Source of the DNA: Candidatus Kuenenia stuttgartensis
GTDB taxonomy: Bacteria; Planctomycetota; Planctomycetia; Pirellulales; UBA1268
Reading direction: 5' to 3'
NCBI GenBank assembly: GCA_945873085.1
Contig: CAMCCR010000003.1
Location: 1-51,276, forward strand
Length of the DNA stretch: 51,276 nucleotides
Position 1 is the first letter of the stretch, and each line of letters opens with the position of its first letter. Made by a program: the position numbers and the translations under genes. Of this stretch, positions 9,861 through 20,271 are shown piece by piece. A model generated the notes under the pieces. The model ran no database searches. It was not told where the DNA came from and worked only from the letters and a program-made list of their open reading frames with translations.

Positions 9861-10283
9861 ATGGCAACGGCTGAAGCGACACGTGAATTCACCAATGAAA
9901 CGAAGGACCTCGGCGACAAGATCGTGTCCTTGACGCTCAAGGCCGCCAAGGAGCTCTCCGACTACCTCGACGAAGTCCACGGCATCAAGCCCGCTGCCGG
10001 TGGCGCGGTCATGATGGCCGCTCCGGGCGGAGCAGGTGCCGGTGGGGCTGCCGAGGCGGCGGCCGAGAAGACCGAGTTCGACGTCGTTCTCGAGAGCTAC
10101 CCGACCGAAGCGAAGATCGGCATCATCAAGGTCGTCCGCGCCGCGACGGGCCTGGGCCTCAAGGAGGCCAAGGATCTCGTCGAGAGCGCTCCGGCGAAGG
10201 TCAAGGAGGGCATCTCCAAGGCCGACGCTGAGAAGCTCAAGAAGGAGCTTGAAGAGGCCAAGGCGAAGGTCGCCGTCAAGTGA
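9861..10283 (+). CDS. rplL: 50S ribosomal protein L7/L12
   Basis: L7/L12 forms the flexible stalk that recruits translation GTPases. The C-terminal domain is unmistakable: [19 protein letters not shown], then [20 protein letters not shown] and ending AKVAVK. At 140 residues it is longer than the usual ~120-130. The extra length comes from an N-terminal lead ([18 protein letters not shown]) and an Ala/Gly-rich hinge. An AAGGGAAAGGATC ribosome site precedes the ATG. It is separated from rpoB by a 459-bp spacer with an attenuator-like hairpin. Confidence 0.97.
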   Translation: MATAEATREFTNETKDLGDKIVSLTLKAAKELSDYLDEVHGIKPAAGGAVMMAAPGGAGAGGAAEAAAEKTEFDVVLESYPTEAKIGIIKVVRAATGLGLKEAKDLVESAPAKVKEGISKADAEKLKKELEEAKAKVAVK

Positions 10284-10302
10284 TTTTTGCTTGATTTACC
10301 GA

Positions 10303-10348
10303 GGCAGCGGCCGGAGGCTTGGTCTTCCGGCCGCTGCCCGGTATAGTT
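10303..10348 (+). terminator. Attenuator-like hairpin after rplL
   Basis: GGCAGCGGCCGGA (10303-10315) pairs perfectly over 13 bp with TCCGGCCGCTGCC (10326-10338). The loop is 10 nt, and CGGTATAGTTTTT follows. The stem plus a short T-run about 8 bases downstream fits a partial terminator. In E. coli an attenuator between rplL and rpoB lowers rpoBC expression relative to ribosomal proteins, and the same role is inferred here. Confidence 0.7.
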
Positions 10349-10742
10349 TTTGCATGTCGATTTCCCGACGGTCATCCATTCGACGGTGGTTCCGCGGGAA
10401 CGGCAAGCGCCTCCTCCTTCGTCAGCCCACGTCCACCGCATCCCTGCGGCGGAACGACTCCCATTCATTTCCTGGCTCTTCAGACGGATGGCCTGCTTCC
10501 GTGCAGCGGTCCCTTACCTATCCGTGGGTGGGTGGCCGAGCCGGTGCTGCTGTTCCTCCCGAGTCGGGTCGGGGGTGTGGGTTTGTTTTGTCTGTAGCGA
10601 CATCCGGTTCCTTTGCCAAGGTCGTCGGTAGAACGCAAGGCTTTCGTTCAAGGCCCTTGTTTTTCTGCTCTGTTGAGTTGTTTCTGTTTTTTAGTTTTTA
10701 GGTTTTGGTTTTCTTGCTTCGGTCTTCTTGGGAGATTCGCCC
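10349..10742 (+). promoter_or_regulatory. Long rpoB leader with T-rich tract
   Basis: This 394-bp stretch holds no convincing gene; its short ORFs have no family resemblance. Its last ~75 bases (about 10660-10730) are strikingly T-rich (TTTTCTG, TTTTTTAGTTTTTAGG, TTTTGGTTTTC) inside a GC-rich chromosome, and end with the GGGAG ribosome site of rpoB. It could be a leader for attenuation or an additional rpoBC promoter region. No canonical -35/-10 pair was identified. Confidence 0.45.
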
Positions 10743-13700
10743 ATGGCCACACGCGCCGTCCGTCGCCTCCAGCCCACCCAGATCCGCCGTTACGGAAGCA
10801 GCCGCGCAAGCCACGCGATTCCTGACCTCACTGAAATCCAGACGCGCTTTTACGATCGCTTTCTCCAGTACGACACCCCGTCGTTGAAGCGCAAGGACGA
10901 GGGCATCGAGGGTGTTCTTCGGGAAATCTTCCCGATCGAGAGCTATGACCGCACCGTCAAGCTCGAGTACGTCCGCTACGAATTGGGAAAGCCCCGCTAC
11001 GATCCCGACGAATGCCGTCAACTCCGGCTCACGTACGGCCGCCCGCTGCGTGTCTGGCTGCGTTTGACGCGTGATCAGCCGGTCGAGGAAGAGGTCTATC
11101 TCGGCGACATCCCCATCATGCTCGGTGGCGGAGAGTTCATCATCAACGGTGCTGAGCGCGTCGTCGTCAGCCAGCTCCACCGTTCTCCTGGTATCGATTT
11201 CGTCGCCGACACCGAATCAACCGACCGCAAGACGCACAACTGCCGCATCATTCCGGAACGCGGCAGTTGGATCGAGCTCAATGTTTCCAAGAAAGACACG
11301 CTCCAGGTGCGGATCGACCAGAGCGGGAAGTTCTCCGCGCTGACGCTCCTCCGCGCGATGGACGAGAAGTACACCCACGACGCCGAGATCCTCAAGCTCT
11401 TCTACCAGCCGGAGAAGGTGAAGGCCGACGGCGGGCGCTACGTTCCTAAGATCGAGGGGCGGATCGCGGTCGACGACATCGTCTACCCGTCGAAGCACAA
11501 GGATGGGTCGCCGAACGAGCGAGCCGGTGAGATCATCATTGAGGCCGGCTGCAAGATCTCCCACGATCAGGCCGAACTGATCTGCACGTCAGGCCTGCCC
11601 GCGGTGGAGGTGATGGAGGAGCAAAAGGTGCCCCTCATCATGAACAGCCTCCGCGAGGACGCCGACGAGTCGAAGCGTCGCACCGGTGTCTCCCCCAGCC
11701 ATCAAGACGCCCTCGTCCGCATCTACCAGCGGCTTCGGCCGGGCAATCCTCCGGCCCTCGACAAGGCGCGGACGTTGTTCGACGAGAAGTTCAAGGACAC
11801 CAACCGCTATCGCTTGGGCCGCGTCGGCCGCTTCCGCATCAACCGCAAACTCGGATTGTCGGTCCCCGAGACCGAAATGACGCTCCGCCCCGACGACCTG
11901 ATCGCCGCGATCAAGTACATGCTCCTCCTCTCCGAGGGTGAGAACGAAGTCGAAGTGGACGACATCGACCACCTCGGTAATCGTCGCCTGCGGACGATCG
12001 ACGAACTCGCCAGCGATGAACTCCGCAAGGGGTTCCTCAAGCTCCGTCGCACCGTTCAGGAGCGGATGAGCCTCAAGGACGTCACGGAAATGACGCCCCG
12101 CTCGCTCATCAACCCCAAGAGCATCTCGGCCGCCATTGAGTACTTCTTCGGCCGTGGCGAGCTTTCGCAGGTCGTCGATCAGACCAACCCGCTCTCGATG
12201 CTCACCCACGAGCGCCGCCTCTCGGCACTCGGTCCCGGAGGTTTGAACCGTAAGCGTGCGGGATTCGAGGTGCGCGACGTGCACATCTCCCACTACGGCC
12301 GTATCTGCCCGATCGAGACGCCGGAAGGTACGAACATCGGCTTGATCTCGAGCCTGGCGATCTATTCTGGCGTCGATTCCTACGGCTTCCTCGTCACTCC
12401 CTACCGCAAGGTTTCGAAGTGCCGCCTCACCGACGACGTCGTCTGGCTGCGGGCCGATGAGGAGCACGAAGCGACGCTGGCGCCGGCCGACGCCCCTGTG
12501 GTGGATGGCAAGATCGAAGGGGACAACATCATCGCGCGCAATCGTGGTGACTTCGTCCTCGTCCGCGCCGACGAGGTCGGCTACATCGACGTTGCCCCCA
12601 GCCAGATGGTGGGCGTGTCGGCCGGGTTGATCCCGTTCCTCGAGCACGACGACGCAAACCGCGCGCTCATGGGCTCCAACATGCAGCGGCAGGCGGTGCC
12701 ACTCTTGGTGACCGAACCGCCCATCGTGGCGACCGGAATGGAGCGCGATGTGGCGGCCAACTCCGGCCTCATTGTGCGTGCGACCCGCAAGGGGACGGTG
12801 ACCTATTGCGACGCCGAGCGGATCGAGGTCTCGCCGGGCGGCGTTGTCGCCCCCGACATCTACCGCCTGCGGAAGTACGTTGGCCTCAACGAACGCACCT
12901 GCCAAAACCAGAAGCCGATCATCAGTCTCGGCCAGAAGGTCGAGAAGGGGGAGGTGCTGGCCGACGGTGCCGCGATCTACAAGGGGGAACTGGCCCTCGG
13001 GCGCAACGTCCTCGTCGGCTTCATGGCTTGGGACGGATTCAACTTCGAGGACGCGATCATCATCAGCGAGGAGCTGGTGGAGGACGACGTCTACACCTCG
13101 ATCCATATCGAGGAATACGACATCGAGATCCGTGACACGAAGCTCGGCCGTGAGGAGTTCACTCGCGATATTCCCAACGTCGGCGAGCGGGCCCTTCACA
13201 ACCTCGACGAAGGGGGGATCGTCAAGATCGGCACCTTCGTCCGCCCCGGCGACATCCTCGTCGGCAAGGTTTCACCGAAGAGCAAGACCGAACTGACCCC
13301 CGAGGAGAAGCTTCTCCACGCGATCTTCGGCAGGGCCGGCGAGGACGTGAAGAACGACTCGCTCGAGGTCCCGTCCGGCGTCGAGGGGATCGTCATCGCC
13401 ACCGAGAAGTTCTCGCGTCGCATGAGCCTCTCCGAGGATGAGCGCCGCGAGTTCGAGAAGCAGTTGAAGGAAGTCGAAAACGAGGGGAACGCCCGCGTTG
13501 CCGAAGCCTTCAGTGCCATGGTCGAAGAGATTGGCAAAGCGATCGGCAAGCCTCTGACGGCTGCCGACGGCGGCCCGCTCGTCCGCGATCAGGAGCACAA
13601 GGTGGTAGCCGAACGGGCTGCCGCCTTCCGCATCGAGGAACTCGATCTCCGCTCGCCGAAGGCCAAGCCCGAAGTGGAGAAGATCCACAAGGCGATGTGG

Positions 13701-14516
13701 CCCGCCGTCGAAGAGGCGATTGACTCTCGCGAGCGCAGGCTCAACAGCATGAAACGGGGTGATGAACTGCGCCCTGGCGTTCTCCAGATGGTAAAGGTGT
13801 ACGTCGCCGCGAAGCGGGCCATCAGCGTCGGCGACAAGATGGCCGGTCGTCACGGCAACAAGGGGGTGATCGCCAAGATCCTCCCCAAGGAAGACATGCC
13901 ATTCCTCGCCGACGGCACTCCCGTTCAGATCCTCCTCAACCCCCTCGGCGTGCCGAGCCGCATGAATGTCGGGCAGATCCTCGAGACCCACCTCGGGTGG
14001 GCCGGGAAGGTGCTCGGATTCCAGGCAATCACGCCGGTGTTCGACGGGGCGAGCGAGGAGGAGATCAACGACGTTCTCGAAGAGGCGAATCTCCCGCGGC
14101 ATGGTAAGGCCCAACTCTTCGACGGCCGCACCGGTGAGCAACTCGAGCAGGAGACGACGGTCGGCTACATCTACATGCTCAAACTCCACCACCTTGTCGA
14201 CGACAAGGTGCACGCCCGCTCCACCGGCCCCTACTCCCTCATCACCCAGCAACCGCTGGGCGGCAAGGCGAGGTTCGGAGGTCAGCGGTTCGGGGAGATG
14301 GAAGTCTGGGCTCTGGAGGCCTACGGTGCCGCCTACATTCTCCAGGAACTCCTCACCGTCAAGAGCGACGACGTCGAGGGGCGCACGAAGATCTACGAGA
14401 GCATGGTGAAGGGGGAGAACACCCTCGAAGCCGGCACCCCGGCGAGCTTCGACGTGCTCACCAACGAGATTCGTGGTCTGGCCCTCAACATGTCGCTCGA
14501 GAAGCGTCGACTCTGA
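10743..14516 (+). CDS. rpoB: DNA-directed RNA polymerase subunit beta
   Basis: The beta subunit (about 1257 residues) forms half of the polymerase active-site cleft. I chose ATG 10743 ([11 protein letters not shown]) over the ORF start 10728, since GGGAGA lies at ideal distance. Conserved regions include the rifampicin pocket ([20 protein letters not shown] and SALGPGGL), [17 protein letters not shown], and [12 protein letters not shown]. The C-terminus is [20 protein letters not shown]. In the rifampicin cluster, the E. coli positions Q513, D516, H526 and S531 are kept, but F514, M515 and N518 are replaced by V, V and T. Length and domain order look standard. rpoC follows after 142 bp. Confidence 0.99.
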   Translation: MATRAVRRLQPTQIRRYGSSRASHAIPDLTEIQTRFYDRFLQYDTPSLKRKDEGIEGVLREIFPIESYDRTVKLEYVRYELGKPRYDPDECRQLRLTYGRPLRVWLRLTRDQPVEEEVYLGDIPIMLGGGEFIINGAERVVVSQLHRSPGIDFVADTESTDRKTHNCRIIPERGSWIELNVSKKDTLQVRIDQSGKFSALTLLRAMDEKYTHDAEILKLFYQPEKVKADGGRYVPKIEGRIAVDDIVYPSKHKDGSPNERAGEIIIEAGCKISHDQAELICTSGLPAVEVMEEQKVPLIMNSLREDADESKRRTGVSPSHQDALVRIYQRLRPGNPPALDKARTLFDEKFKDTNRYRLGRVGRFRINRKLGLSVPETEMTLRPDDLIAAIKYMLLLSEGENEVEVDDIDHLGNRRLRTIDELASDELRKGFLKLRRTVQERMSLKDVTEMTPRSLINPKSISAAIEYFFGRGELSQVVDQTNPLSMLTHERRLSALGPGGLNRKRAGFEVRDVHISHYGRICPIETPEGTNIGLISSLAIYSGVDSYGFLVTPYRKVSKCRLTDDVVWLRADEEHEATLAPADAPVVDGKIEGDNIIARNRGDFVLVRADEVGYIDVAPSQMVGVSAGLIPFLEHDDANRALMGSNMQRQAVPLLVTEPPIVATGMERDVAANSGLIVRATRKGTVTYCDAERIEVSPGGVVAPDIYRLRKYVGLNERTCQNQKPIISLGQKVEKGEVLADGAAIYKGELALGRNVLVGFMAWDGFNFEDAIIISEELVEDDVYTSIHIEEYDIEIRDTKLGREEFTRDIPNVGERALHNLDEGGIVKIGTFVRPGDILVGKVSPKSKTELTPEEKLLHAIFGRAGEDVKNDSLEVPSGVEGIVIATEKFSRRMSLSEDERREFEKQLKEVENEGNARVAEAFSAMVEEIGKAIGKPLTAADGGPLVRDQEHKVVAERAAAFRIEELDLRSPKAKPEVEKIHKAMWPAVEEAIDSRERRLNSMKRGDELRPGVLQMVKVYVAAKRAISVGDKMAGRHGNKGVIAKILPKEDMPFLADGTPVQILLNPLGVPSRMNVGQILETHLGWAGKVLGFQAITPVFDGASEEEINDVLEEANLPRHGKAQLFDGRTGEQLEQETTVGYIYMLKLHHLVDDKVHARSTGPYSLITQQPLGGKARFGGQRFGEMEVWALEAYGAAYILQELLTVKSDDVEGRTKIYESMVKGENTLEAGTPASFDVLTNEIRGLALNMSLEKRRL

Positions 14517-14539
14517 CCCTCGCTTCCAATCTGCCGATC

Positions 14540-14571
14540 CCGGTGGGTGATGCGACTGCGTCACCCACCGG
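14540..14571 (+). other. Perfect hairpin in the rpoB-rpoC spacer
   Basis: CCGGTGGGTGA pairs perfectly with TCACCCACCGG. The inner TGC/GCG bases extend the stem to about 14 bp around GACT. It sits 23 bp after the rpoB stop, without an adjacent T-run. Processing or mRNA stabilisation between the two cistrons is more likely than termination, since rpoC must be expressed. Confidence 0.7.
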
Positions 14572-14658
14572 CTTCCGTTCTTTCCCCACCGCATCCGATC
14601 CCGGCGACCGCAACGCCAGCCCCAACAGCCCATCAGGGTTCTTCCAAGGAGACGTCTC

Positions 14659-17600
14659 GTGAGCATCGGTGAATCCACCTACGATCGCGTCAACGACTAT
14701 TCCGCCGTGAAGATCAGCCTGGCGCGGCCCCATGACATCAAGAGTTGGTCGTTCGGCGAGGTGAAGAAGCCCGAGACGATCAACTACCGCACTTACCGTC
14801 CCGAGAAGGACGGACTGATGTGCGAGAAGATCTTCGGCCCGGAAAAAGACTGGGAGTGCTCCTGCGGCAAGTATCGCGGGATGAAGTACAAGGGGATGAT
14901 CTGCGACCGTTGCGGCGTGAAGGTCACCCACAGTCGTGTCCGTCGCAAGCGCATGGGCCACATCGAACTGGCCGCGCCGGTCGTTCACATCTGGTTCTTC
15001 AAGGCGATGCCGAGTCGGCTCGGGGCCCTGCTCGACATGAAGACGTCGAGCCTGGAGAAGGTGATCTACTTCCAGGATTACGTCGTCCTCGATCCCAAGG
15101 ACACCCCGCTGAAGCGTCAGCAACTCCTCACCGAGGAGGAATATCGCGAGGCGCGTGCCAACTACGGTGAAACCGGTTTTGACGCCGAGATGGGTGCCGA
15201 GGCGGTCCGCAAACTCCTCCTCGGGCTTGAACTTGTCAGCCTCTCCAAGGAACTCCGCGAGGAACTCCACACGACCGGCTCGAAGCAGAAGAAGAAGGAT
15301 CTCGTCAACCGACTCAAGATCGTCGAAGCCATCCGCGACAGCGAGAACAAGCCCGAGTGGATGGTCCTTGACGTCATCCCGGTGATCCCCCCTGATCTCC
15401 GTCCGCTCGTGATGCTCGATTCCGGCAACTTCGCCACGAGCGATCTCAACGACCTCTACCGCCGGATCATCAACCGGAACAATCGTCTCAAGAAGCTCGT
15501 TGACCTCAACGCTCCCGAGGTCATCATCCGCAATGAGAAGCGGATGCTGCAGCAGTCCGTTGACGCTCTGTTCGACAACAACCGCTGCAAGCGGCCGGTG
15601 CTCGCCTCGAGCAACCGCCCGCTCAAGAGCCTCACCGACATGATCAAGGGGAAGCAGGGCCGCTTCCGCGAGAACCTCCTCGGCAAACGTGTCGATTACT
15701 CGGCTCGAAGCGTGATCGTCGTCGGCCCGACCCTCCGGCTCCACCAGTGCGGACTGCCGAAGAAGATCGCGCTTGAGCTCTATCAGCCGTTCATCATCCG
15801 GCGGCTTAAGGAACTCGGCCACGCCGACACGATCAAGAGCGCCAAGAAGATGCTCGAGCGGAAGGACGCCGAGGTGTGGGACATCCTCGAAGAGGTGATC
15901 CGCAACCACCCGGTACTGCTCAACCGTGCCCCGACGCTCCACCGCATGGGCATCCAGGCGTTCGAGCCGATCCTCGTCGAGGGGAACGCGATCAAGCTCC
16001 ATCCGCTGGTTTGCAAGGGCTTCAATGCCGACTTCGACGGCGATCAGATGGCCGTCCACCTGCCGCTCTCGATCGAGGCCCAGGTCGAAGCCCACACGCT
16101 GATGCTGTCAACGAACAACATCTTCAGCCCCGCCAACGGCGCCCCGATCATCAGCCCTTCGCAGGACGTGGTGATGGGTTGCTACTACCTCACCATGCAA
16201 CTCCCTGGCCGCAAGGGGGAGGGAATGGTGTTTAAGGATGTCGAAGAGGTGGAAATGGCCCACTCGCTCGGCAAGGTGGAAACGCATGCCAAGATCCGGG
16301 TCAAACTCCCGTCGAAGCGTCGCCTCAAGATGGAGGACATGTCGCAATCGAAGCCCGGCGTCATCATCGAGACGACCGCTGGCCGCGTCCTCTTCAACTC
16401 CGTTCTTCCCGAAGGGATGCTCTTCTACAACATCCCGATGCGGTCGAGCGAGTTGGCCCGCGTGATTTCCGACTGCTATCAGGCTCTCGGACGACGTCGC
16501 ACGATCGACCTGCTCGACGACATGAACCGCACCGGCTTCAAGTGGAGCACGAAGAGCGGCCTGTCGTTCGCCACCGACGATCTCATCACCCCGACAGACA
16601 AGTCGAAGATCATCGGCGACGCCGAGAAGGAGGTCTTCAAGATCCTCAAGCGTTACCAGAAGGGCGTGATCACCGACGGCGAGCGGTACAACTCGGTGCT
16701 CGATGCGTGGACGCACGCCCGTGAGGAGATCACCAAGGGAATGATGGCCGCCCTCGAAAAGGACACGGCCAGCGAATCCCGGCATGACGGCTACGTCAAC
16801 CCGATTTACCTCATGGCCCACTCCGGTGCCCGTGGTGGTGTTGAGCAGATCCGTCAGCTCGCGGGGATGCGTGGCCTGATGGCCAAGCCGTCGGGAAAGA
16901 TCATCGAAACGCCAATCAAGGCGAACTTCCGCGAAGGACTGACCGTCCTCGAGTACTTCAGCTCGACGCACGGTGCCCGCAAGGGACTGGCCGACACCGC
17001 TCTCAAGACGGCCGACTCGGGCTACCTCACCCGCAAGCTAGCCGACGTCGCCCAGAATGTTGTCGTCACGATGCACGACTGCGGCACGCCGCAGGGGGTG
17101 CAGAAGGGGGTCATCTACCGCGGAGAGAAGGTCGAGGTTCGGCTCGCCGACAGCCTCCGTGGGCGCGTCAGCCGGGCAGAGATCTCCAACCCCATCAGCG
17201 GTGAAGTGATCGCCCACGAGGATGATCTGATCACGCCCAAAATCGCTCAGCAGATCGAGGAACTCGGGCTTGAGAAGGTGCAGGTCCGCAGCCCACTGAC
17301 CTGCGAGGCGCCGCTCGGCGTCTGCCGCCTCTGCTACGGCATGGATCTCTCGACCGGTTCGCTCGTCGAGGAGGGGATGGCCGTCGGCATCATCGCCGCC
17401 CAGAGCATCGGCGAGCCGGGCACGCAGTTGACGATGCGCACGTTCCACATCGGTGGCGTCGGTCAGCGTGCCCTCGAAGAGAACCAGAGCAAGACGAAGC
17501 GTGCCGGAACGGTGCGGTTTGCCCGGCTTCGGAGCGTGCCAGACGAGAACGGCCAACAGGTCGTGCTCGCCCGCAACGGTGAGATCACCATCAGCGACGC

Positions 17601-18999
17601 CAAGGGGAACGATCTCGAGAAGATCGACGTTCCGGCCGGTGCCATCCTCAAGGTCAAGGAAGGGGATGAGGTCAAGCCGGGCACCGTGCTCGTGCAGTGG
17701 GATCCGCACTCGATCCCGATTCTCTCGGAAGTTTCCGGAAAGGTTCGCTACGAGGACGTTATCGAGAACGAGACGGTTCGCATCGAGAAGGATCCCAGCG
17801 GCCACGTTCGCCGGATGATCATGGAGCACAAGGGTGTCTATCAGCCACAGATCGCGCTGCTTGATGATGACGGCAAGACGCTCGGCTTCTACTACCTCCC
17901 CGAGAAGGCCTACATCGAGGTCAACGAGGGCGAGATCGTCAAGGCGGGTCACATTCTCGCCAAGACTCCCCGCGAGGCTTCGGGGACCCAGGACATCACC
18001 GGTGGTTTGCCCCGCGTGACCGAGATCTTCGAGGCCCGCAAGCCGAAGGATCCCGCGATCATGGCCGAGATCAGCGGTCGCGTTGAGGTGAAGGGTGAGA
18101 AGCGGCGCGGCAAGCGGACCATCGTCGTCCGTAACGAATCGGGACGCGAGGAGGAGCATCTCGTCAGCCAAGGCAAGCACATGCGAGTGCACACCGGTGA
18201 CGAGGTCAAGGAGGGAGAGGCGCTCGTTGACGGGCCGCTGGTCCCCCATGACATCCTCCGCATCTCGGGCGAGGATGCCGTGCAGCAGTATCTCGTTCGC
18301 GAGATCCAAAACGTCTATCGCAGCCAGCGTGTCGATATCGATGATAAGCACATCGAGATCATCGTGTCGCAGATGCTGCGGAAGGTGAAGATCGAGTCCG
18401 TCGGTGACACGACCCTGCTCCCGGGGAGCGTCATGGACAGGTTCGAGTTCCAGCAGGCCAACAAGCAGATCGCTGAAAGCCTGCGGATCACCGACAAGGG
18501 AGACAGCGAGTTCGCGGTCGGTTCGGTCGTGCCGAAGGAAATCCTCGCCCAGGCCAATGCCCAGATCGAGACCCTCGGCGGCACGGCAGCCAAGGGCACC
18601 AAGCCGAAGCCGGCCACGGCGAGCACCCAACTGCTCGGGATCACCAAGGCGAGCGTTCAGAGTTCGAGTTTCATCTCGGCGGCCAGCTTCCAGGAAACGA
18701 CCAAGGTCCTCACCGAAGCCGCCTTGGCCGGCAAGGTCGACAACCTTGTCGGGCTCAAGGAGAACGTCATCCTCGGCCACCTCATCCCGGCCGGAACCGG
18801 CTTCAACACGTTCCAGAATTCGGAGGTCCGGGTTCGTCCCGAGGCCCTCAATTCGATGCGGCACGACCCAATCGGGAAAACGCTCGCCCAGCAGTTCCCC
18901 CTCCTCGAGGATTCGGCTCCGGGGAACGAGTCTCGGCTCGGCGGTGACTCCGACGTCGCCACCCTCCCAGAGACCGACCAGGCACGCGAACAACTCTGA
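14659..18999 (+). CDS. rpoC: DNA-directed RNA polymerase subunit beta'
   Basis: The beta' subunit (1446 residues) carries the catalytic magnesium loop [12 protein letters not shown]. The N-terminal zinc ribbon is [20 protein letters not shown]. The second zinc site is seen in [17 protein letters not shown], followed by the trigger-loop/bridge region [20 protein letters not shown]. The start is GTG at 14659 with AAGGAG seven bases upstream. Length is within the bacterial range, and no large lineage-specific insertion is obvious. Transcription appears to end near a perfect hairpin 80 bp downstream; rpsL-rpsG-fusA, which follow rpoC in many bacteria, are absent. Confidence 0.99.
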   Translation: MSIGESTYDRVNDYSAVKISLARPHDIKSWSFGEVKKPETINYRTYRPEKDGLMCEKIFGPEKDWECSCGKYRGMKYKGMICDRCGVKVTHSRVRRKRMGHIELAAPVVHIWFFKAMPSRLGALLDMKTSSLEKVIYFQDYVVLDPKDTPLKRQQLLTEEEYREARANYGETGFDAEMGAEAVRKLLLGLELVSLSKELREELHTTGSKQKKKDLVNRLKIVEAIRDSENKPEWMVLDVIPVIPPDLRPLVMLDSGNFATSDLNDLYRRIINRNNRLKKLVDLNAPEVIIRNEKRMLQQSVDALFDNNRCKRPVLASSNRPLKSLTDMIKGKQGRFRENLLGKRVDYSARSVIVVGPTLRLHQCGLPKKIALELYQPFIIRRLKELGHADTIKSAKKMLERKDAEVWDILEEVIRNHPVLLNRAPTLHRMGIQAFEPILVEGNAIKLHPLVCKGFNADFDGDQMAVHLPLSIEAQVEAHTLMLSTNNIFSPANGAPIISPSQDVVMGCYYLTMQLPGRKGEGMVFKDVEEVEMAHSLGKVETHAKIRVKLPSKRRLKMEDMSQSKPGVIIETTAGRVLFNSVLPEGMLFYNIPMRSSELARVISDCYQALGRRRTIDLLDDMNRTGFKWSTKSGLSFATDDLITPTDKSKIIGDAEKEVFKILKRYQKGVITDGERYNSVLDAWTHAREEITKGMMAALEKDTASESRHDGYVNPIYLMAHSGARGGVEQIRQLAGMRGLMAKPSGKIIETPIKANFREGLTVLEYFSSTHGARKGLADTALKTADSGYLTRKLADVAQNVVVTMHDCGTPQGVQKGVIYRGEKVEVRLADSLRGRVSRAEISNPISGEVIAHEDDLITPKIAQQIEELGLEKVQVRSPLTCEAPLGVCRLCYGMDLSTGSLVEEGMAVGIIAAQSIGEPGTQLTMRTFHIGGVGQRALEENQSKTKRAGTVRFARLRSVPDENGQQVVLARNGEITISDAKGNDLEKIDVPAGAILKVKEGDEVKPGTVLVQWDPHSIPILSEVSGKVRYEDVIENETVRIEKDPSGHVRRMIMEHKGVYQPQIALLDDDGKTLGFYYLPEKAYIEVNEGEIVKAGHILAKTPREASGTQDITGGLPRVTEIFEARKPKDPAIMAEISGRVEVKGEKRRGKRTIVVRNESGREEEHLVSQGKHMRVHTGDEVKEGEALVDGPLVPHDILRISGEDAVQQYLVREIQNVYRSQRVDIDDKHIEIIVSQMLRKVKIESVGDTTLLPGSVMDRFEFQQANKQIAESLRITDKGDSEFAVGSVVPKEILAQANAQIETLGGTAAKGTKPKPATASTQLLGITKASVQSSSFISAASFQETTKVLTEAALAGKVDNLVGLKENVILGHLIPAGTGFNTFQNSEVRVRPEALNSMRHDPIGKTLAQQFPLLEDSAPGNESRLGGDSDVATLPETDQAREQL

Positions 19000-19078
19000 T
19001 CCACGGGCTTGGGCCCGGTCGGACGGATACCGGCCGATCGGGCCACAACACCACCAGTCGATGATGGCCTGAAACGGG

Positions 19079-19101
19079 CCGGCCGGGAATTGTCCGGCCG
19101 G
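19079..19101 (+). terminator. GC hairpin downstream of rpoC
   Basis: Two CCGGCCGG palindromes flank GAATTGT and can pair with each other perfectly. The element lies 80 bp after the rpoC stop. No T-run follows, so if it ends transcription it is not a classical intrinsic terminator. Confidence 0.45.
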
Positions 19102-19205
19102 TGGTGACGGTCGGTCCGTCGGTGCCGTGGAGAAGTGACGGTGTGCGGCTGGATGCACCGCAGCGCCGAAGGACCATGGAACGGCCTTCTCTCAGGAGCC
19201 ACTCC

Positions 19206-20150
19206 ATGCGTCCCTCCAAAGCCCCCCGCCACAGCCGGCTCGGCGATCCATCAACGGGATCGAGGGCGATTCTGGTCGGCCTGATGCTCGTCGTGGCTGG
19301 AAATGGCGACCTCCCAGTCGTGCGTGGACAGGTTGTCCCCTACAACCCCTACGCCGACAGCCAAGACCCTACGCCGCCGGTGCTCCCCGACGGAACGCTC
19401 CATTGGGGAAGCTTCTTCAAGTCGGCGGCGATTCAAAAAGCCTACGAGCGACTCTGGAACCTCGGTGCCTGCCGCAACACGAATAAGGCGATCACGATCC
19501 CCGTCGAGAACAACAAACTGTCGATCGACAGCCTCCCGGAGGACGAGTTCCGTGGGGTGGTGCAGGCGGTCACCGGCACCAACGCCGGCGGCGCCGTGGC
19601 TTTTCTCCAAACACCCAAGGACGGATCCGCAGGATTGGAGAGGGTCGCCCTCCTTCATCCGGCAGGGGTTTCACGCGTCGATGTCGCGGGGACTGCCGGA
19701 GTTTCTCTGCTCGCCCCCGGCATGGTCGTTCGCTTCCAGGCAAACGTCGACGCGAAGGGGAGAGGCACGGCCCCGATCCGTGTCCTTCATGTGGCCACTC
19801 CCTCGGCAGAAGCCAAACCGACCGCTGTCACGCCCGGGCTCGACGAGATGGTGATCGGGAAAGTCGTCCAAATGAAGCGGGGAATCCTCTCCGTCCGAGT
19901 CGATGCGGGGAAGATCCGCCGCCTGTCGCTGCCCCTGGCCGAGGACGCCGTCGTCGAGGTGGCAACGTCCCAGATCGGTCTGATCAGGCCCGGCGACGCC
20001 ATCGAAATCAAGGGAAGGCTTTGGACGGGTGAAGGGGCGCTCGGCGACGGCACCGTGTTTGCAGACCAACTCACCGTCACAAAGAAGGCCTCCGCGGCAG
20101 GCGGTGCCTCAGGGGAACATGCCGACGCCGCCGACCTCGGCGCACGCTGA
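19206..20150 (+). CDS. Secreted protein of unknown function
   Basis: I do not recognise this family. I chose ATG 19206 (MRPSKAPRHSRL) because CAGGAG lies nine bases upstream; the ORF-track start adds 35 unlikely residues. The N-terminus has basic residues then the hydrophobic run AILVGLMLVVAGNGDLPVV, consistent with a signal peptide or anchor. The mature part (about 280 residues) has GTLHWGSFFKSAAIQKAYERLW and PVENNKLSIDSLPEDEF. Later segments look like beta-rich modules (VQMKRGILSVRVDAGKIRR). A C-terminal Ala/Gly-rich tail ends the protein. It lies between rpoC and the FGE-like gene, with 121 bp to the latter, so the two could share a transcript. No catalytic motif is visible. Confidence 0.7.
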   Translation: MRPSKAPRHSRLGDPSTGSRAILVGLMLVVAGNGDLPVVRGQVVPYNPYADSQDPTPPVLPDGTLHWGSFFKSAAIQKAYERLWNLGACRNTNKAITIPVENNKLSIDSLPEDEFRGVVQAVTGTNAGGAVAFLQTPKDGSAGLERVALLHPAGVSRVDVAGTAGVSLLAPGMVVRFQANVDAKGRGTAPIRVLHVATPSAEAKPTAVTPGLDEMVIGKVVQMKRGILSVRVDAGKIRRLSLPLAEDAVVEVATSQIGLIRPGDAIEIKGRLWTGEGALGDGTVFADQLTVTKKASAAGGASGEHADAADLGAR

Positions 20151-20271
20151 ATGGAAGGCGGTAGGTGCGGGGGTGCTTCCCGAGGATGGACCGTTGTGAC
20201 AGACTTCGCAGGACGGGGCGTGCGGTCGCCACCCGAGGCTTCCCCCCGTCGATTCCCCGGAGTTCCGTCCC

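Noticed and set aside
11589-13199. 536-aa minus-strand ORF opposite rpoB
   Set aside because: Shadow of rpoB; its Asp/Val/His-rich composition is typical of an antisense frame.
17038-19158. 706-aa minus-strand ORF opposite rpoC
   Set aside because: Shadow of rpoC in GC-rich DNA; the translation has no family character and the plus strand is certain.
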